Positions 5,123 to 6,545 of a stretch of 6,545 nt of DNA are shown piece by piece. The DNA comes from Bog-159 sp049514955. GTDB taxonomy: Bacteria > Acidobacteriota > Terriglobia > Bryobacterales > Bryobacteraceae. The notes below the pieces were generated by a model, which saw only the letters and a list, made by a program, of their open reading frames with translations, did no database searches and was not told where the DNA came from. Every line of letters starts with the position of its first letter. Positions within the stretch are counted from its first letter, which is position 1. The stretch spans positions 1 to 6,545 of the forward strand of contig JBEKUO010000421.1 of NCBI GenBank assembly GCA_049514955.1. The letters run 5' to 3'. A program made the position numbers and the translations under genes.

Positions 5123-6545
5123 ATGCGTCATACGTCGCCACCTGTCATCTTGAAAATGGTCCTCGGCCTCCTGCTCGCGCTGCCGCTGGTGGCAGGGTGG
5201 CAGGCGCTCGGTCCATTTGGCGGAGCGGCTGCCATCGTGCAGGCCGATCCTTTCCATCCGGATACCGTGGTCGCCGCCGCAAGCAACGGCTTGCTGTTCC
5301 GATCTACCGACGCGGGCGCCAGTTGGCACGCGCTGCCCTTTCCCTTGGCGCTGCGTGGGGCGTTGCGAGCCTTTCTGATCGACCCCCGGCAACCCGATAC
5401 CTACCTGGCGGGTTTTTCCGGCGGAGTACCGGAAGCCTCGGGCCTGCTGCGCAGTAGCGACGCGGGGCAAACCTGGAAAGCCTTACCTGGCTTGTTGGGA
5501 AAGGAGGTCTGGTCCGCAGCGGTGTGGCGGCGCGATCCGGCGGTGCTCGCGGTGGGAACGGCTAGTGGCGTGTACTTGACCCGCGATGCAGGGGAAACGT
5601 GGCGCCTGATTTCGGACCCGGCCAACCGCGAAATGGCGATTATTGTCTCGCTGGCCTTCGACCCCCAGGACAGCAATATCCTTTTTGCCGGGACTCCCCA
5701 CCTGGCGTGGAAGACCTCAAACGGCGGAACTACGTGGCGGCCGGTCTACACGGGGATGCATGACGATTCCGACGTGTTTTCGATCTCGGTGGATCCGTTG
5801 CATCCGCAGCGCGTGTTCGCCAGCGCCTGTAGCGGCATCTATCGAAGCCGCAACGCCGGGGCCCTGTGGAGCAAGCTAGCCGGCGCTCAAGGCGCATCCT
5901 ACCGGACCTATTTCGTGGCTCTCGACCCGCGCGAAGAGGATACCGTATTTGCAGGCACCCGGCGCGGTGTCGTGAAGTCCACCGACGGCGGCGCAACCTG
6001 GCGGCAACTCTCCACGCACCCGACACGCTTCGTGGCCTTCGATCCGCATCGGCGGGGGCGGATTTACCTGGCTACGGACGACGACGGCATCGAGCGCAGC
6101 GACGATGAAGGAGAAACCCTTCGCAGCATCAACGAAGGTTTCTGTAACCGCCAGTTGCCGGCCACGGTGGCGGACGGAGACGCGCTGTACACGCACACTA
6201 TCTATGAGCCGGATGGCGGCGGAATCTTCCGTTTACACGCCGATGGAGAGCAATGGGACAAACTAGCGCCCGCGCCGCGCCTGAATGGAGAGGAGTTGTT
6301 TGTCGTCATTCCGGACGGCGCCGGCCCGTCCCGTTGGTACGGTGCGGCTTTCAACTCGCTCATGGCATCCGTGGACGCCGGAGGACACTGGAACGCCCTG
6401 CCGGCCTTCCCCAAGTCCAGGGTGACGGACCTGTTTTGTGCGCCGCAAGGCGGTTACCTTCTGGCCGCTACGGACGCCGGAATCTATCGGAGCGCCGACG
6501 CTGGTAAAACATGGAAGAGCGTTCCCGTTTCGGCAACCGGCGGGC
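5123..6545 (+). CDS. Secreted Asp-box (BNR-like) beta-propeller protein, 3' end outside window
   Basis: The frame has no stop from the ATG at 5123 to the window edge (474 complete codons). Residues 1-25 look like a signal peptide: R2 and K11, then a hydrophobic run VLGLLLALPLVAG, with the mature protein starting near WQALGPFGG. Asp-box motifs (S-x-D-x-G-x-T-W) occur at residues 61, 111, 153, 198, 242, 286, 326, 416 and 457, with a degenerate unit (HADGEQW) at about 372. That is ten units spaced 40-50 residues apart. Most are preceded by a strand such as F-D-P-x-x-x-x-x-x-F-A-G-T and followed by the next blade. Such repeats build beta-propellers in sialidases, VPS10/sortilin, GH74 xyloglucanases and YCF48/HCF136-like proteins. 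No FRIP motif of true sialidases is visible, so enzymatic activity should not be assumed. There is no Shine-Dalgarno sequence. ATG codon 12 (5156) is an alternative start but would remove the positive N-terminus. Confidence 0.88.
   Translation, partial: MRHTSPPVILKMVLGLLLALPLVAGWQALGPFGGAAAIVQADPFHPDTVVAAASNGLLFRSTDAGASWHALPFPLALRGALRAFLIDPRQPDTYLAGFSGGVPEASGLLRSSDAGQTWKALPGLLGKEVWSAAVWRRDPAVLAVGTASGVYLTRDAGETWRLISDPANREMAIIVSLAFDPQDSNILFAGTPHLAWKTSNGGTTWRPVYTGMHDDSDVFSISVDPLHPQRVFASACSGIYRSRNAGALWSKLAGAQGASYRTYFVALDPREEDTVFAGTRRGVVKSTDGGATWRQLSTHPTRFVAFDPHRRGRIYLATDDDGIERSDDEGETLRSINEGFCNRQLPATVADGDALYTHTIYEPDGGGIFRLHADGEQWDKLAPAPRLNGEELFVVIPDGAGPSRWYGAAFNSLMASVDAGGHWNALPAFPKSRVTDLFCAPQGGYLLAATDAGIYRSADAGKTWKSVPVSATGG

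Noticed and set aside
5123..6545. Sialidase (neuraminidase) assignment for the Asp-box protein
   Set aside because: No FRIP motif or arginine triad can be seen, and there are too many Asp-boxes. The repeats alone only support a propeller fold.

Overview
The window is GC-rich bacterial DNA of ordinary chromosomal character. It holds two groups of genes plus two informative intergenic regions. The gene content suggests a soil or environmental bacterium, most likely an acidobacterium of the Solibacter/Bryobacter type. The clues are a secreted GloVer-repeat propeller protein, a secreted Asp-box propeller protein, and an intergenic cluster of short GC-rich palindromes with GCTTYAGC-like cores. This placement is inference; no rRNA or marker gene is present. 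I see no tRNA, rRNA, CRISPR array, transposase, integrase or phage gene.

Region 1 (1-2969, + strand) is a tightly packed operon. It starts with the 3' part of a CstB-like enzyme: a metallo-beta-lactamase-fold persulfide dioxygenase fused to a cysteine-less rhodanese domain and then an active-site-bearing rhodanese domain. Its stop codon overlaps the start of a 73-residue uncharacterised protein (ATGA). Six bases after that comes a short RNase II-family exoribonuclease with an RNB domain and a C-terminal S1-like domain but no cold-shock domains. The spacing implies co-transcription and translational coupling. Why persulfide oxidation and RNA decay should be coupled is not obvious.

Region 2 (2970-3324) lies between convergent genes and has no credible gene. 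Its first 170 bases are a run of palindromes, two of which are mutually exclusive hairpins.

Region 3 (3325-4689, - strand) encodes a secreted protein of seven GloVer repeats, probably a seven-bladed beta-propeller. Its ten cysteines occur as five within-repeat pairs. The start is best placed at a GTG with a strong Shine-Dalgarno sequence at 4696-4701.

Region 4 (4690-5122) is a divergent intergenic region. It holds an extended -10 candidate for each flanking gene and a perfect 12+1+12 palindrome at 5047-5071, centred about 64 bases upstream of the rightward gene.

Region 5 (5123 to the right edge, + strand) is a long frame with no stop before the window ends. It encodes a signal-peptide-bearing protein with about ten Asp-box (BNR) units, a second exported beta-propeller divergent from the first. 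No complete new system is evident. The most interesting leads are the 25-base operator-like palindrome, the palindrome cluster, the small protein between the sulfur enzyme and the RNase, and the paired cysteines of the GloVer protein.
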